Positions 21,123 through 33,555 of a stretch of DNA of 64,000 nucleotides are shown here, piece by piece. Under the pieces are notes generated by a model. It ran no database searches. It saw nothing but the letters and a program-made list of their open reading frames with translations, and was not told the DNA's origin. The stretch spans positions 4,092,001 through 4,156,000 of the forward strand of contig NC_051132.1 of NCBI RefSeq assembly GCF_014839805.1, written 5' to 3'. The stretch comes from Manduca sexta. Its lineage: Eukaryota; Arthropoda; Insecta; Lepidoptera; Sphingidae. Numbering within the stretch: the stretch's first letter is position 1; each line of letters begins with the position of its first letter. The position numbers and the translations under genes are program-made.

Positions 21123-22137
21123 GGCTTTTCTGTCTAAATAAATAAATAATCATAATAATACTTATCACGAAATAAAATTATGAATACTTCGAGCAAATTA
21201 CATTAATACTAGGCATTATTCGCGTTCCAAACTAAAATTCGTAAATAATAACTAAACAGCACGTAATTCAGACATTCGTGTAATAAAATACAAAATAGTT
21301 AGCAGGTAATAAGAGTTGTCAACAGAAATTGTTGGAAGCCGCAAATAACAGCCGACAACTGAGTTTAAGCACGAATGTAAAGAATTTATAGATAAATAAC
21401 TTGTAAATTACTATTGCTTAAGTTGTGCTAGATATTTAGCGTAAGGAGTGTACGTTTATGTAATTATAATGGTTTCCACGCGATTTTTTTTTGTTTGTAC
21501 TCAATAAATAGCTATGTAATTATACAGTTATCCACTTCAGGTGTCAACTCTATTATTGTGGTGTTGATTATTGAATGTAAATCTTGTTTAAGCTATAAGA
21601 CACATATGTTGATTATAAGTGCATGTGTGATCAAGAGAATTTGCAATACCTTTCATTATGATAAGAAAGGGGGGAAATGACGTAAATAAAAACACTTGGA
21701 CGGTATTCCTGGCTCACCCGATAAATATATGGATAACAAATATTGAATTCTGTGCGTTAAAACATTAAGGTCGAATGTTCTTCCTGCCGTTTCAATAAAA
21801 AAAAACTAATAAAATAACCAACATAATTAAACACATAGCGTCTCGTAACATGGTTTAGAAACACGGTAACATTTCTCCCACGTCGCCTGGTCCCAGGCTA
21901 GTGGCGCCAAGGTACGGCGGGTAGATATCATACGTTTTATTAATGCAAATGCCCTTTAATAGTTCATCGGAACAAACTCGTGTGTATGAAAATGAACTTT
22001 CGGAAAACTCATTTATGTACCAAATGGATTTGATCCCACGATTTTAGTCTCATACTTTGTCTCTGTTCAATCGTTTTGAGTTCTTATTTACTATATAGTA
22101 TATAGTATGCTACGTCATAGCCATAGCATAGAGATCA
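21123..22137. other. No recognisable gene or repeat
   Basis: A+T-rich DNA. A small GC-richer island at 21,875-21,925 (GTCGCCTGGTCCCAGGCTAG) has the palindrome CTGGTCCCAG but nothing to name. Confidence 0.5.
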
Positions 22138-22255
22138 GAACATTCCATGTTCAAATTCGAAAATTCTGAGGTTTTTCGCATAATCATACGTCACGGGCCT
22201 CTGAACATTCCATTTTCAAATTTATATAATCTAAGGTGTTTCGTATACGCTGTGG
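22138..22255. repeat. 65-bp tandem duplication
   Basis: GAACATTCCATGTTCAAATT at 22,138 is repeated as GAACATTCCATTTTCAAATT at 22,203. Similar words follow in both (CTGAGGTTTTTCGCATA and CTAAGGTGTTTCGTATA). Two diverged units. Confidence 0.75.
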
Positions 22256-23206
22256 AATAATTTGCTGGTACATCCTTCTTTAATATTATTGCTCTTTAAA
22301 ACAGAATATCCATGATATGAAGATGAAGCCGTGTATAATTATGCTGATTATATAGATGCAGCATGTTTGGTGGTTAACATTGTTATTGGACTTATCGGCA
22401 TTTTAGTAAGTATAGTGTGATCACACTGGGAAAATAACAAGAAATAACCTTACAAATCTAGATTTCCTGGGTCACCGGCTCGAAGAAACATATTTTTTCG
22501 TAGGAACAACTACAGTTTACGCTTTTAGAAATGCAAATATACGTAATATTTAAGAATCTTTTTAAAAAATTATGAAATAGCATTATCACTTGATTTTTAA
22601 TCCTTTTGGAATATTAATGAATATTAAAATTTAATTAAAATTGTTGCCACGTAAATTTTTATGCTTGCGAGAATATACACATTAACTAAAAAAGAAATAA
22701 TACACTTTAAAAGCAATGTACGTAAATTACTAGCACACAATAGTTTTTAACACATTCAACTTTTTATTTTTATTGTGTAACTTCTCTAAAGAGGTTTTAA
22801 TCTGTTCCTGAGATTAGAACTGAATAATATTATAAATATTTTCACAGTAATAAAATTTATTTTCTTTTTAAAATTCAGTAAAAGCACAAAATGTAAAAAA
22901 ATGTTGAGATTCACATCAGCCATCTTGGTAATATGAAGATGGCGTAAAATGTACCAAGCATGTCATGCACGTGTGCCTTGAATATTTCTTAAACCTAACG
23001 GTAATGTGTACTTAAAGAAATATTATCCAAAACATCACCTTTCTCTGTATTCTCTCGACTTTTGTAACCAAAGTCTACGTGATACGATCAACTTGTGATG
23101 AACGAGCATATGAGATTCTTTTGAAAAGAGCTGTTAGACAACCGACTATTAAATTGACTAAAACACGATAGGAAATATCTTGTATAACTACAAACAAATA
23201 GTAAAT
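22256..23206. other. Unrecognised; small inverted YY1-like pair
   Basis: GCCATCTT at 22,919-22,926 and AAGATGGC at 22,936-22,943 are inverted around a 9-nt loop. Each contains a YY1-like ATGGC core. No other feature is seen. Confidence 0.4.
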
Positions 23207-23390
23207 TAAACTAACATTAAAATTAAACTATTTTTCGGATTTTATCGCGGTTTTAATATTTTAGTTTTGTCCCGACGTTTCGAAGACTTTGCAGCCTTCG
23301 TGGTCACGGGAGGAATGCGGTGTTGGTCATCCGCTAAGTTAAGTAACAATATCTACTTACATTTTACAATTCCGATCTACGCAGAATATT
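23207..23390 (+). mobile_element. TIR element, family F, left half
   Basis: ATTAAACTATTTTTCGGATT, TTATCGCGGTTTTAATA, CCCGACGTTTCGAAGACTTT, GCAGCCTTCGTGGTCACGGG, then GGTGTTGGTCATCCGC and ACAATATCTACTT follow the same order as the 8.6-kb copy read backwards. The right terminal repeat is missing. Confidence 0.65.
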
Positions 23391-25044
23391 TAAACTTTAC
23401 GACATAATACAAAACGATACAAATCAAAAAGCTCTAAGCACTGATGATTTTTAGCTAAGTAAAACGCTGCATCTTTGATTTGCCTCCATTGTTGAAAAGT
23501 CAACAATTTAGGAGCTGTAGCTAGATGTATAGAACTTTACACGTAGAAAAGGATTATATGTATGGAAATGACAAAACCTATCGCTAAGTGTATCGCTAGG
23601 ATATGTTATCTTCATACATAACGTTGGCGTTAACGATTCTAGAAAGTCATCTTGGCTACGGCCTCAGACGCTTTCCCACCACGCCTACACCGGTTTTTCT
23701 CTTTCTATTGTTTCATGAGAGTTAACTGAGATATTATCTAGAGACGTGTATTCCAAATTAAAGAAATTATTTAATTACTGTTGAAAGGTTTATCTATAAT
23801 CAAATAAAAATGTTGCAATTAACAGATTTTGCGATATCGTATGAGTAATTTTATTTTTAATCTTTTTTCAGTATAACTTTAACGTCTTACTACATAATAT
23901 TACCACGGAAAACAGGAAAGGAGTTGTCAGTATGAGTCCCAAGTAAGTAAAAAGGAACGGAGATTAGGCTTAACCAATCTCATTCTTTTCATCCGTCCAT
24001 CGCCCTTGATGTAAAATTCGAATTCCTTAAAGTCTTGCGGCTGTTTTTTTTTTCACCAAATTGGAACCAGTTCCATTATTCTTATCATTAGCATGGCGAA
24101 GTGACTTCACTGCACCTGAGAAACTGTGAATCCCAAAGAAAATGTCGACCTGCTAAAGATAAAAACATTTTTACACGGACAAAACCATAATTAATCTTCC
24201 CAACCATGACTCTACCATATATTCCTAGCATTTTACAGCACACATACACACCTACAACAGTGAATCATCAACTTTCCTACATATTATATAAAAAGACCTC
24301 TAAAAACCTTGAAAACTCAAGAATTACGCAACAAAATGAGCATTTATTTATAGCGATGGTAAAGTAGGCGGTGACAGTCGGATGGTCAGTCAAAGCACAG
24401 GCTATAGAGCAGCTTGAATGACAATGCGACCTCGAACGAAAGTACTTTTACTATGCAAACGCGTGATCGGGATAGCACATACTGTATAGGGTACTCTGGT
24501 GCAGAGAATTGCAATTATTGATGGACAAGTGCACTTTGAAGACATGGGAAAATAGCTATCGAGTAATAATCGATATGTATAAGTTGTTGCAGAAAAATAT
24601 TGTTTGGCAGTCAATGGTTTGATAGAGCCTTTTGAAGAAGTAATGTTCCAGGTCAATACTATGTTAATAAAATGAATTAATTGCATATTTGCTGTATATT
24701 CCGAATTTGCGAAAAGACGTGGTAATAAGTAAACTTGTCATAAGTTACCGCATCAGAACAATCACGATATTGGAGAAATATTATCTCTGTGGTATCCTTT
24801 AAAATACGGGTTGTTCTTTTCATATTTGATCAGGTAATTTTATGTCCAGCAATCTCGCTGATCGCAAAAAAATTGTTGAAAATATTTGACTTCACAACTA
24901 ATATCCATGTATATGGTCAGGTACTGCCAAATCGTGGTTCTACAAATAAAAACAAATGGTTTTATTTATTAATTAAAAATAGAACATATCAATTAAATAA
25001 TATGAGCTATAGTCTCTGTTGGAAGGCAGTCTACGAGATCCATT
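23391..25044. other. No recognisable gene or repeat
   Basis: A 94-codon minus-strand frame (24,686-24,402) and an 85-codon plus-strand frame (24,789-25,046) have no recognised motif and lie in A+T-rich DNA. I do not call them genes. Confidence 0.5.
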
Positions 25045-25150
25045 AGCAGTTGGCTCGATGCCCGCGGGCGGCGCGGGCGCGGGCGGACGCTCCCGGCTTA
25101 GTCCACTGCACCATTGACCCGCACCGGGTAGGGTAACTATGATACCAGAC
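25045..25150. other. Very GC-rich patch with B-box-like word
   Basis: GGCTCGATGCCCGCGGGCGG followed by CGCGGGCGCGGGCGG is the most GC-rich stretch of the window, in an A+T-rich setting. GGCTCGATGCC resembles a polymerase III B box, and ATTAGCAGTTGG just before it could be part of a tRNA-like head. A SINE of a third family is possible but unproven. Confidence 0.35.
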
Positions 25151-27454
25151 TCTTCACCTGTCTTCGTCAATGGATATTGATTTTTGAAAAAGAATAGGTT
25201 TATAAATAAATTCAAAGCAAGAGATTTTGATACTTATTTCGAGCCAAGAGAATTCAATCCTTAGTGATATTAGTTACCGTCGCCTGAAATAACATAGGTA
25301 CCCACTAAATTCCTTTTTATAGCAGATTGTTGAAAAGCACAAGGGGCTATAAAGGTACTAATAAGTAAATCAGAAACAGTTTCAAACTAGAGATGATGAG
25401 TGCGTTATAGATCTAACAAAAGATTTGTGAACAAGATTATTTTGACCTTCAGCCAATCTCATTGACAGCATTCTATGTGCCACGTTTAAGTAGCCTACAG
25501 AAACTGTAATAGTTATAGTTTGAGAATATACTTAGTATACTTATTTGGTTCTTGTTATCTGTTTTTCGTCAAATTAAAATACTTAAATATATATTTGTTC
25601 ACGTGTTTATCTACATAAAGTTTAGAAAAATGCATAATCGTCGGTTCTTCTGAGCACTGTATGATACTTGAAGTTCTGAAAATCTACAACAATTATAATA
25701 TTGGTCGTATTATGATTTACAGTACTCATAATGTTAATCGTATTACGATTTATAGAACCTCGTAGTACGAATAACAAATTTTAACAATGTTTACGTATGT
25801 TTATTTAGAAAATAAAAAAAATGAATGATAAGAAACTAGTTTTCATTTAGTTGGAGTTGTAATGACTGAGATTATCCAATTGTGATATATTCAGCCCTAC
25901 ACGTGGTACGGCTTGCTTCGTGAGACGTGAGTTATGCACATAATATGAATTATAATTTACATTGTACGCGTGTTTTTTCACGGGGTTTTCAAGTATTTTA
26001 CTTGGTATAAATATGGAGTACATAACGTTGTGAAACTTTTCTGTAAACGAATTAAGCCTAAAAAAGTTAAGACAAAATCGCCTTTTTCGAAAATGAGTAT
26101 AATAGGTATATACAGGTATTGAATAAAATATGCTACTATTTTTCCATATTGACCGTTCTATACAACTTGGGACTACTTGGTGGCGTCTGTTTAGCCTTAC
26201 GAAAGAACTACAGACCTGGCATTAAGAATCATAGGTCAGAAGCCTTATTCTCTATCCCAGACATTATTTTGACAGTTCGTAACCAGCACGTAACGCACCG
26301 TATCGCGTTTATTACAATAAAAATTGGCATACAGAATACTATTCCACGCTAATTTCACGAAAATTACGTAACACGGACGCGTTACCAGTTTACACTATCA
26401 GAGAAGAAGGCAGCAGGTATCTATCCTAAATACATTTAAAAATAGAACCAATTACCACCAACAACGGCATCTCATCTGCCAAACCTCTAGAAGATAAACA
26501 CGACCGCTCACAAGAAGCACCTAACGTATTCCAACCACGAAACCGCAGAGCAAAACATTTCCTGTCCAGAAAACGAAACCAGGACAATTCCGCGCCATCA
26601 TAGTTCACCTACACAGTCTGTAGGCTAGCCTGGGCTAGGCTATGCGTGATCATCATTGGAAAGTGCACTGCATAGCGAACAGACAGCGACGTGATGTGGG
26701 CACTGATCGCTACGTGCCGGCGGTGCGAAAACCATCGACCTCAAGTGAAATGCTATTATTCAAGTTCCAGTAATCCCATGACATAATCTAGATTATGGTA
26801 ATATTGCATAATGCCTATATAGATATTGTCTGTCTGAATGTTCGTGTTTATCTGTGAGGATACGTCTAGAGCGGGTGTAGAGTTTTTGCAGTAAGACTGG
26901 GGGTTATTAATCATGAACTGGTAGGGTTTTAGAAGTAGAATATCAAAAGTATATTTCGAAAGAGACAAAAGAAAAGTCCATAAAACATCATTAAGAAAAT
27001 GATTACAATTATATTACAAATGGTTTAAAGCATTGAGTACTAATAGAAGAAGTACTTCTTTATTCGAAATAATACAATAATGAGAAACGAAAAATTTCCA
27101 TACGTAAGTAATGCAATTGAAAAACATAATTACATCATGAAATTGTTATTATATCATAAACGTGAATTGTGTTTGAATACAAACATAAGTGTCGTAAGTA
27201 ATTCAAACAGTAACGATAAGGATTTGAACACTCGCCAATTCCCAAGTGGAAGAGCGACCTATCACAACAAAGAAATAATGGCGTAGGCGCGATACGTAAC
27301 AATATTTTTGATTGCGAGTTCAACAATTTATTTATAACAATTTTAATAATAATTTTGATTCATGTAATTCATGTAATAAGTATAATATAAATGTTAATTA
27401 ACCGTTTATAATGAGCGCAATTCATTGAAATAATATATTATGTGTTACATTAAA
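25151..27454. other. Mostly unrecognised; one less A+T-rich block
   Basis: The block at 26,426-26,740 is more balanced in composition and holds a 60-codon minus-strand frame. It may be an old repeat. The rest is A+T-rich with no frame of interest. Confidence 0.4.
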
Positions 27455-27700
27455 TAAAATAAAATACTTTATTTATCACGTAGGCGTACAAAGTTGCACT
27501 TATAATACGTCAAAACAATTTATAAAAATAATTATTATAATTTGTAACTAACAATTAAAATCACTTATATAGGGATACGGATATTTTAAATTAGGGATAA
27601 AATGAATAAGGAATACAAGAAATAGGTAAACCAAAGTAGCCAACTCGGGCTGGCAGGTAGGGGGAAATAAAAGGATAACACTTCGCGATCCTCTATCCTA
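27455..27700 (-). repeat. Dispersed repeat, probable LINE 3' region
   Basis: ATACTTTATTTATCACGTAG and GCGTACAAAGTTGCACTTAT match 2,894-2,965. It continues to CCAACTCGGGCTGGCAGGTA at 27,641-27,660. In reverse complement it reads as a 3' untranslated region ending AATAAAGTATTTTATTTTAT. No coding part is preserved. Confidence 0.5.
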
Positions 27701-27928
27701 CTTTGTTTGAGTCGTATTTTGTTTGGAGCTTGTGACTAAAGATATATAAGTAAGATTATCACATCTTTAACTATTTAATGCCGTACGTCACCATAATTTT
27801 CCAAATTTGCTCGTTCTATTTTCAACTTGGCTAATTCCGTACATCCACGCAATTATTACTCTCGGTCATATCTCATTAATATAACTGAAGTTTAGGTATA
27901 TAAATTTCTTATTGCAAATAGAGTTCAT

Positions 27929-28096
27929 AAATAAAGTAACAGCAGCCTTGCATTATACACAGATCCACTGCTGGGTACGGTCCTCCTCTACTACTAAGAG
28001 GGTTAAGGTCTTAGTCTACAACGCCTGGCCTAGTTTGGGTTGGCCGACTTTATATACCTTCGAAATTCCTATGAAGAACTTCTTGACTATGTAGGT
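27929..28096 (-). mobile_element. SINE-B, 3' half only
   Basis: CAGCAGCCTTGCATTATACA, CCACTGCTGGGTACGGTCCT and ACTACTAAGAGGG match the 3' half of the reference copy. The tRNA-like head is missing, as in 5'-truncated retroposition. A 68-codon frame that starts in it and runs to 28,246 has no recognised motif. Confidence 0.8.
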
Positions 28097-28246
28097 TTAG
28101 GGTCCATGTATAATACAATGGAAAACTTTCATTCATTCACCCATTTTATGAAAGAGCTAGATTTTAGCCGCCCCCAAAATCTAGAATATGATCTGAAATG
28201 CGGCAAGTACCTCGGTAAACTGAGTCGCTTATCCAATTATAAATAA

Positions 28247-28317
28247 CTAGCTTTTGCCCGCAGCTCCGCCCGCGTTATAAAGTTTTTCGGGCTAAAGTTT
28301 TCCGTTATAAAAGTCAC
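28247..28317 (-). mobile_element. Helitron 3' terminal fragment
   Basis: CTAGCTTTTGCCCGCAGCTC and the next 50 bp match the terminal region of the Helitron at 44,610. On the minus strand the end is ...CAAAAGCTAG|T, with the expected T after it. The match stops at AAAAGTCAC, 2-3 bp before a SINE-B begins. Confidence 0.75.
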
Positions 28318-28319
28318 CA

Positions 28320-28613
28320 CCACCAGTATTATATTATACTCCGGCTCATTGCCGGGCACGGTCTTCTACTACTAAGAGGGTTTGGTCTACCACGCTGGCC
28401 CCGTGCGGGTTTACAAGTTTTACATACCCGTAATTCTTATGTAGAATTCTTAGATATGCAGGTTTCCTCGCGATTTTTTCTTTCGCAGTTATAGCAAACA
28501 ATAATTGATAAACAACATACACATAACTTCGAGAAGCCAGTGATATATATCTAAGATTTCTGCGGATATTTGTTTCGACAAGCCGTGCGCTTCCCAACTA
28601 AGCTATTGTCGCT
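28320..28613 (-). mobile_element. SINE-B, near full length, diverged
   Basis: From the tail (AGTATTATATTATACTCC) through CTACTACTAAGAGGG and CACGCTGGCCCCGTGCGGG to the head (CCCAACTAAGCTATTGTCGC) the family order is kept. The B box is decayed. It abuts the Helitron fragment on its left; the Helitron does not resume on its right. Confidence 0.8.
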
Positions 28614-29250
28614 GTAGGCCAATATAATTAAAGTCCATAATAAATATATTTTCTATTTTAGATTCTTTTGATCCAGTAACATGAGCGGCAATAATTATTC
28701 CGTTGATTATCCGATATTATGAATACATAACAAAGTGCTCTCATTCAAAAGTTGAGTAATAAATTTATAAATAAACCTTTTACAGCTACCGCAACGTATC
28801 TCAAACTTTCTATAACAAGAAATGCATGTGACACAAATAAAGGCATATTAATCAAATGCGAATTAATTATAATAATTAATTTATCAATAATTAACATGAA
28901 AATATCGCTAATTAACACGTTCCTAATACCACTTTCTTATCGAGTCATTATTCGTGCCAATCGCGTGGTATTTCCCTTGCCGGTAGGAACGACTTGCAAA
29001 TAGCATTAAATAGTTACAACAAAACGGATGTCACACGTACCATATACGTGCACGGAATGATTTATTGTTATAAATCGTGAGAATTAAAATTAAATGACCA
29101 ATATGCATTGATGAGTGCGGCGAGGCGCTCGCGCAGTTCGCACATTAGCGTAGTGTTGTGGTGAAACCGGAAAACTATTTAATTTTCTGGTAAAATAGTT
29201 TATTTTTAATTAATTTATAAATGATTTATATTCCTGGATACACGTGTTTA
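28614..29250. other. Unrecognised; GC-rich spot
   Basis: GAGTGCGGCGAGGCGCTCGC at about 29,113-29,132 is CpG-rich. A similar sense (GATGAGGCGCTTGCGAAATA) occurs at about 55,189-55,208, but alignment by eye does not extend. An 83-codon frame at 28,752-29,003 has no motif. Confidence 0.4.
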
Positions 29251-29394
29251 TCCCCAAAGGCAAAGGTGTAGCCACGGCACCTATTTTTCACCAAGTGTAT
29301 TCTGTCCCACGATATGATGTGTGTGTGAGCTTATCGCCATATGGGCCACAAATTACAGACTCCGGATTGACACTGAGTAGAAAATCGCAATACT
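29251..29394 (-). mobile_element. SINE-A, 5'-truncated copy
   Basis: TCCCCAAAGGCAAAGGTGTA, then CCCACGATATGATG, then GCTTATCGCCATATGGGCCA and AGACTCCGGATTGACACTGA match the body of the copy at 3,021 read backwards. The tRNA-like head is absent. A 95-codon minus-strand frame (29,640-29,353) starts just beyond it; I do not recognise its product. Confidence 0.75.
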
Positions 29395-30669
29395 AAAAAC
29401 TACGCAGTTTAAAATAATAAGTGATTTAACTGTATACAGCCCAAATAGAGTAATGTATCTTAAAGAGGCCTCTACGTGTTGGATCCATGTCCCAACGCAA
29501 GCCTTCCAAAAGGACCGGCCTTTATGCCGTAATTTCCCGCAGTGATTTAATAAACTTCGTAAAAGATCTGCAGCGTTTGCGAGTTTGCTTGGCGTTTGGG
29601 TTCGAATATATCGGTGTTGTTCGATTGTAATACTTAACAACGCTTAACAACTTCTTTCTATAGAACTTTATTAAAAAATACACTTCAAAACTATAACGTG
29701 AAATAGAGTTATAAACATTAATTCATATTCACAATTAAATAAAAGATCATCTTAAATGATTGCAAAATTATATAACTGAAAACACAAAACATCTTAAACG
29801 GGGGTAACATATTTTTTTACAGTTAACTATCATTACATCATACCTATTAAAGTTTAAAACATCAAATAAAAACAATTAAAAAATATAACTACATTTTCCG
29901 ACTAAAATTCTATAAACAAATTAAGTTGTAAGAAGCGTCCTTGGAATGATACGCCGTGAACGTTACTCATCGACGTGATTCTGCATGGAATAATGAAACG
30001 CATCGCGCGGCACATCCTGTCCCACTTTCTATCTTTAGCAGGGAACCATTCAGGCTTGGAAACGATATTATGTCTTAAGATAATAGGATAGCCTTGTTGG
30101 TATTCGCTCAGGAATGTCCTTGGTTAGTTCACATTTCTATGTACTCAGTAGTCATTAGTCTTTTATACCTATACTATATTGTATTATGCCATTTACAATT
30201 TTGTTCGTTTCATAAATCGTATGGTAGAGATTAGAATAAAATTACAGCTGTTTTTGCTTGTCTGGAAATTTACTCGCCCCCAAAAATTTTAAACAAACGA
30301 TTATCCAAAATATCTAGATTTTAGTACGCTCATTGGCCCTTCGGTAGTGCAGAGCAAATGCGATTGTACAGCTATCGATACACAGTGGTTTTCTGTACAA
30401 CAGTATTACTAGACCGGTCGAGCTGGCAAATTTATAAACAAAACAGCGCCGCTCCATGATTTTACTAATTATTTCGCTTGTAAAGAAGAATAAACACATT
30501 AGGCCAGTCGTCACCTTAGGGGGTGGCGAACGGGGCATCTGCCCAGAACCTAACGCTAGCAAGTGGCATGACAAAAACATTGTCCCGCCTATAAAAGCCT
30601 CGCTTATTGTGTGCCCCCCAGGGCTTCAATTAGTTAAGTCCGTTATTGCATATTATCATTTAAATAACA
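29395..30669. other. No recognisable gene
   Basis: The block at 30,485-30,620 (GGGGGTGGCGAACGGGGCAT) is GC-richer and carries overlapping 84- and 88-codon frames on opposite strands. Neither shows a known motif. It may be an old repeat. Confidence 0.4.
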
Positions 30670-31060
30670 TTGTACCAAATTCCACCATAAATAATGAATA
30701 TTTTCACTAAAAATTCAGGTATAACTTTAAAATTTTTGTTATCTTTTCGTAGTTTAGTGCAAATATGGTTTTTGACGCATATACTTAACCGTGTATATTT
30801 AACGCATAGTATATTTTGACTGGTTGTAAGTAGTTGTTGTTGGAAGTATGTTGTCGCTGCGACGAATTCTCTCAGAGTAGCAATAGTGGCTTTAAGATGT
30901 GTAAAAATGAATGACTTTTTATTGATATGTAAGTATTTCGTTCGAAACTTATACTTTTTATTTTACATCTACAATTCAAGTAACTTTTTGTAAAGTATTA
31001 TTTTCAAAAAGATATGTATGCGGTTTCGTTTAGTAACATAATATCAAAATTACCCTGTAT
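30670..31060 (+). mobile_element. 410-bp TIR element, diverged copy lacking the left end
   Basis: It follows the copy at 1,593 from GAATATTTTCACTAAAAATT to its right end GTTTAGTAACATAATATCAA, then AATTACCCTGTA. Shared words include TTTTACATCTAC and TTCGTTCGAAACTTA. About 60 bp of extra sequence lies near 30,770-30,835. The left inverted repeat is missing. Confidence 0.6.
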
Positions 31061-31424
31061 ACATTTTTCAAACGCATAGTAACAAACATTAATGAGTCAT
31101 CTGATTGTAACCCACGACTGGCTGTAAACAGAACAGCGCCACCCAGAACCTTGAATACAAAGTACTTCATTAAACATCTTCATTATCTGATGTCTAGCAG
31201 TGGCGAAAGGTCCATATTCTGTCTGTCTGGGCGATTTCTGTCGACTTCTCTTTTGGGACTCATGTAAAATCTAATTATAATCATTAGAACTATTTGCTGA
31301 CCACATTTGTGCATAATATATGTTGTAGCGTGTTTATGAAAATATAACGTTTCGCCGTTGGGATGGACGATGTACATTTTGAAAATTAAACAGTATGTTC
31401 ATTTTGAAATAAGCCGGCACAATC

Positions 31425-31783
31425 GTGTCAATTATATAATAATAAATAATAATATCAGCCCTGTTTTACATATATACTATCGCACTGCTGAGCACGGACA
31501 TCTTCTACTACTGAAAGGGATTGGGCCTTAATCCATAATGCTCTCATAGTGTGGATTGATAAGCTACACATACCCTTACAATTCCTATAAAGGACTTCTC
31601 AGGTATACAGGTTTCCTCACAACGTTTTCCTTCACCGTTAAAGCAAGCAATAATTCACAAAGAATACACACATCATTTTAGAAAAGACATAGGTGTGTGC
31701 CCTTGGGATTTGAAACTGCGGATATTCGTCTCAGCAGTCCGTTCTACATCCAACTAGGCTATCGCCGTTTATAGTGTCCATTA
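31425..31783 (-). mobile_element. SINE-B, full length, with imperfect target duplication
   Basis: The flanks GTGTCAATTA (31,425-31,434) and GTGTCCATTA (31,774-31,783) differ at one base. Between them the minus strand runs from the head ACGGCGATAGCCTAGTTGG, through the B box (changed to GTTTCAAATCCC), to the (ATT)-rich tail. Confidence 0.86.
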
Positions 31784-33184
31784 ACGAGGTAATCATATCT
31801 CATCAGTTACACTCTATCTAGACCCTAGTCCATTCACAAGCAGGTTTAGTGGGGTTACTGCTATGCCCGTATGAAAAAAATACAATTATACTTTTGTTAA
31901 GAATCTCAACTTCACCCAACACAGATATAATTAAAAAAGTGTAGGTAAATATTAATACCTACCTTGTGTGATTAATGAAAAGTTAGATACATTTTTCGTT
32001 AATTCAATGTAATATAACTAATTAAAAATGGGTATTTATTTACATTATTTACTCTGCAATGAAATGAATTTCCACAATTACCCCCCTGATATATTTATAT
32101 ATTGATACACAGACAAACCTAAAGTCTTACACTTGTACAGCCAATCCAAAGCGGAAGCTAGTATGCTTCCTTTTACTTTCTCTTCCGCGCGCCAGTAAGA
32201 AAACTACACGCTTCCCGGACAACGGCCATTTTCCACAATATCTAAATTACACGCGAAATTTATTCGCATATGCTTTATAGGTAAGGTGATAGGTTAACTT
32301 TCTAGTAATATCGTTTATGCCACAAATCAAAGTCCAATGATCCAATGAGGAAATCAAGAAAATTGCAGGTATTATAAATAATGAGCCAAATATGCTTCGT
32401 AATGGTGAATAAGATGATTTTTATTATTTTCTTGTAATTCAATAAATCAACGCATAAATTAAAGTTTAATCAAGATCGATAAACAAAAGACCGTTTTTTA
32501 ATCTCAATAACCTTGATAATAATTAATTAAAAAACTCAATGACAAATTTACTTTCGCAAAACATGTTATAAAAACTATTTGTATAATACATGGCAACATA
32601 ATAAAGAGTAATGTATGTGATTAGTATCATGCAAATGATTTATAACCATTGGAAAGTGGCAGTAATAATCGAAGAAAACCTCTTTGCTATGAGACATTGA
32701 ACTGTAACATGGTAAGTTCGATAATGTACGTTTCACACGGCGTCAGTGAGCCATGGCAATGAGTGGAAGAATATACTACGTTTAAATATCGATTTGATCA
32801 GCGCCACCTGTCAGTATATTAAAATTCTGTGTAAAAAAAGTATTCATTTATAAATTTATTTAACACTTTTTAGTGCATTATAAAATAAGGTGGGAAACCT
32901 AGAAAATATTTAAAACAACTCAGTTAAAAAAGTACAAGTATAATTAATCATGTTTTTGATATCTGTTATTTGTTACAAATTTACTAACTTTATCTTGCCA
33001 AATCATAAGTCTTTGAGAAAAGATAAACACAACAATGTGGCGTTTAATTATATAAATAATTAACATTCCAAGCTAGATAACTTCAAATACTAACCTGTCT
33101 TAATGAATTTTCTTTAGTTATCTTATGTACGATGCGTAGAACTAGCTAAACGAACTAATGAATTTTCATCTTTTACTATATTAA
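31784..33184. other. Unrecognised; one CpG-containing spot
   Basis: TCTCTTCCGCGCGCCAGTAA followed by GGACAACGGCCATTTTCC (about 32,180-32,235) is less A+T-rich and has ETS-like TTCCG and a YY1-like CCATTTT word. That is too little to call a promoter. The rest is A+T-rich. Confidence 0.35.
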
Positions 33185-33555
33185 GGACATTTGGTGGTAG
33201 TAAAATATTCGAATCTACCCGGATAGCGACTTCCATACATAAAGTTTAAAACCCACCATAATGACCCACGTAAGTATGTCGTGTTTCGGGATTAGTAACG
33301 TGTATCCAGTTTCTGAGAGGCCAGCATAATTATGTCGACTGGCGAGGAAAAATTATTCCTGGTTACTTAAAGTATGTATTAGGTGTTCACTGTTCAGAAA
33401 TGAGTATGAGATAGTGTTCCACTACCGCCACCACTGACCATATATAATTAAAAAAAAAAATAAAATTTTACGTTAGCCCAGTAGAGTAATATAGAAGATG
33501 AGGCTCGATCCGTGCAGTGGGACAGTATATAATATAGGGCTGGTATGATGAAATA
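33185..33555 (+). repeat. Retroposon 3' region
   Basis: CCCACGTAAGTATGTCGTGT, TTCGGGATTAGTAACGTG, GAGAGGCCAGCATAATTATG and TCGACTGGCGAGG form a balanced-composition block, as remembered from lepidopteran repeats. The end, GTGCAGTGGGACAGTATATA then GGGCTGGTATGATG, is like the 3' end of SINE-B. It may be a LINE with that end, or a chimera; no protein frame survives. Confidence 0.45.

Noticed and set aside
29353..29640. 95-codon minus-strand frame as a host gene or LINE protein
   Set aside because: It overlaps the edge of a SINE-A copy and I could not match it to any family with confidence.
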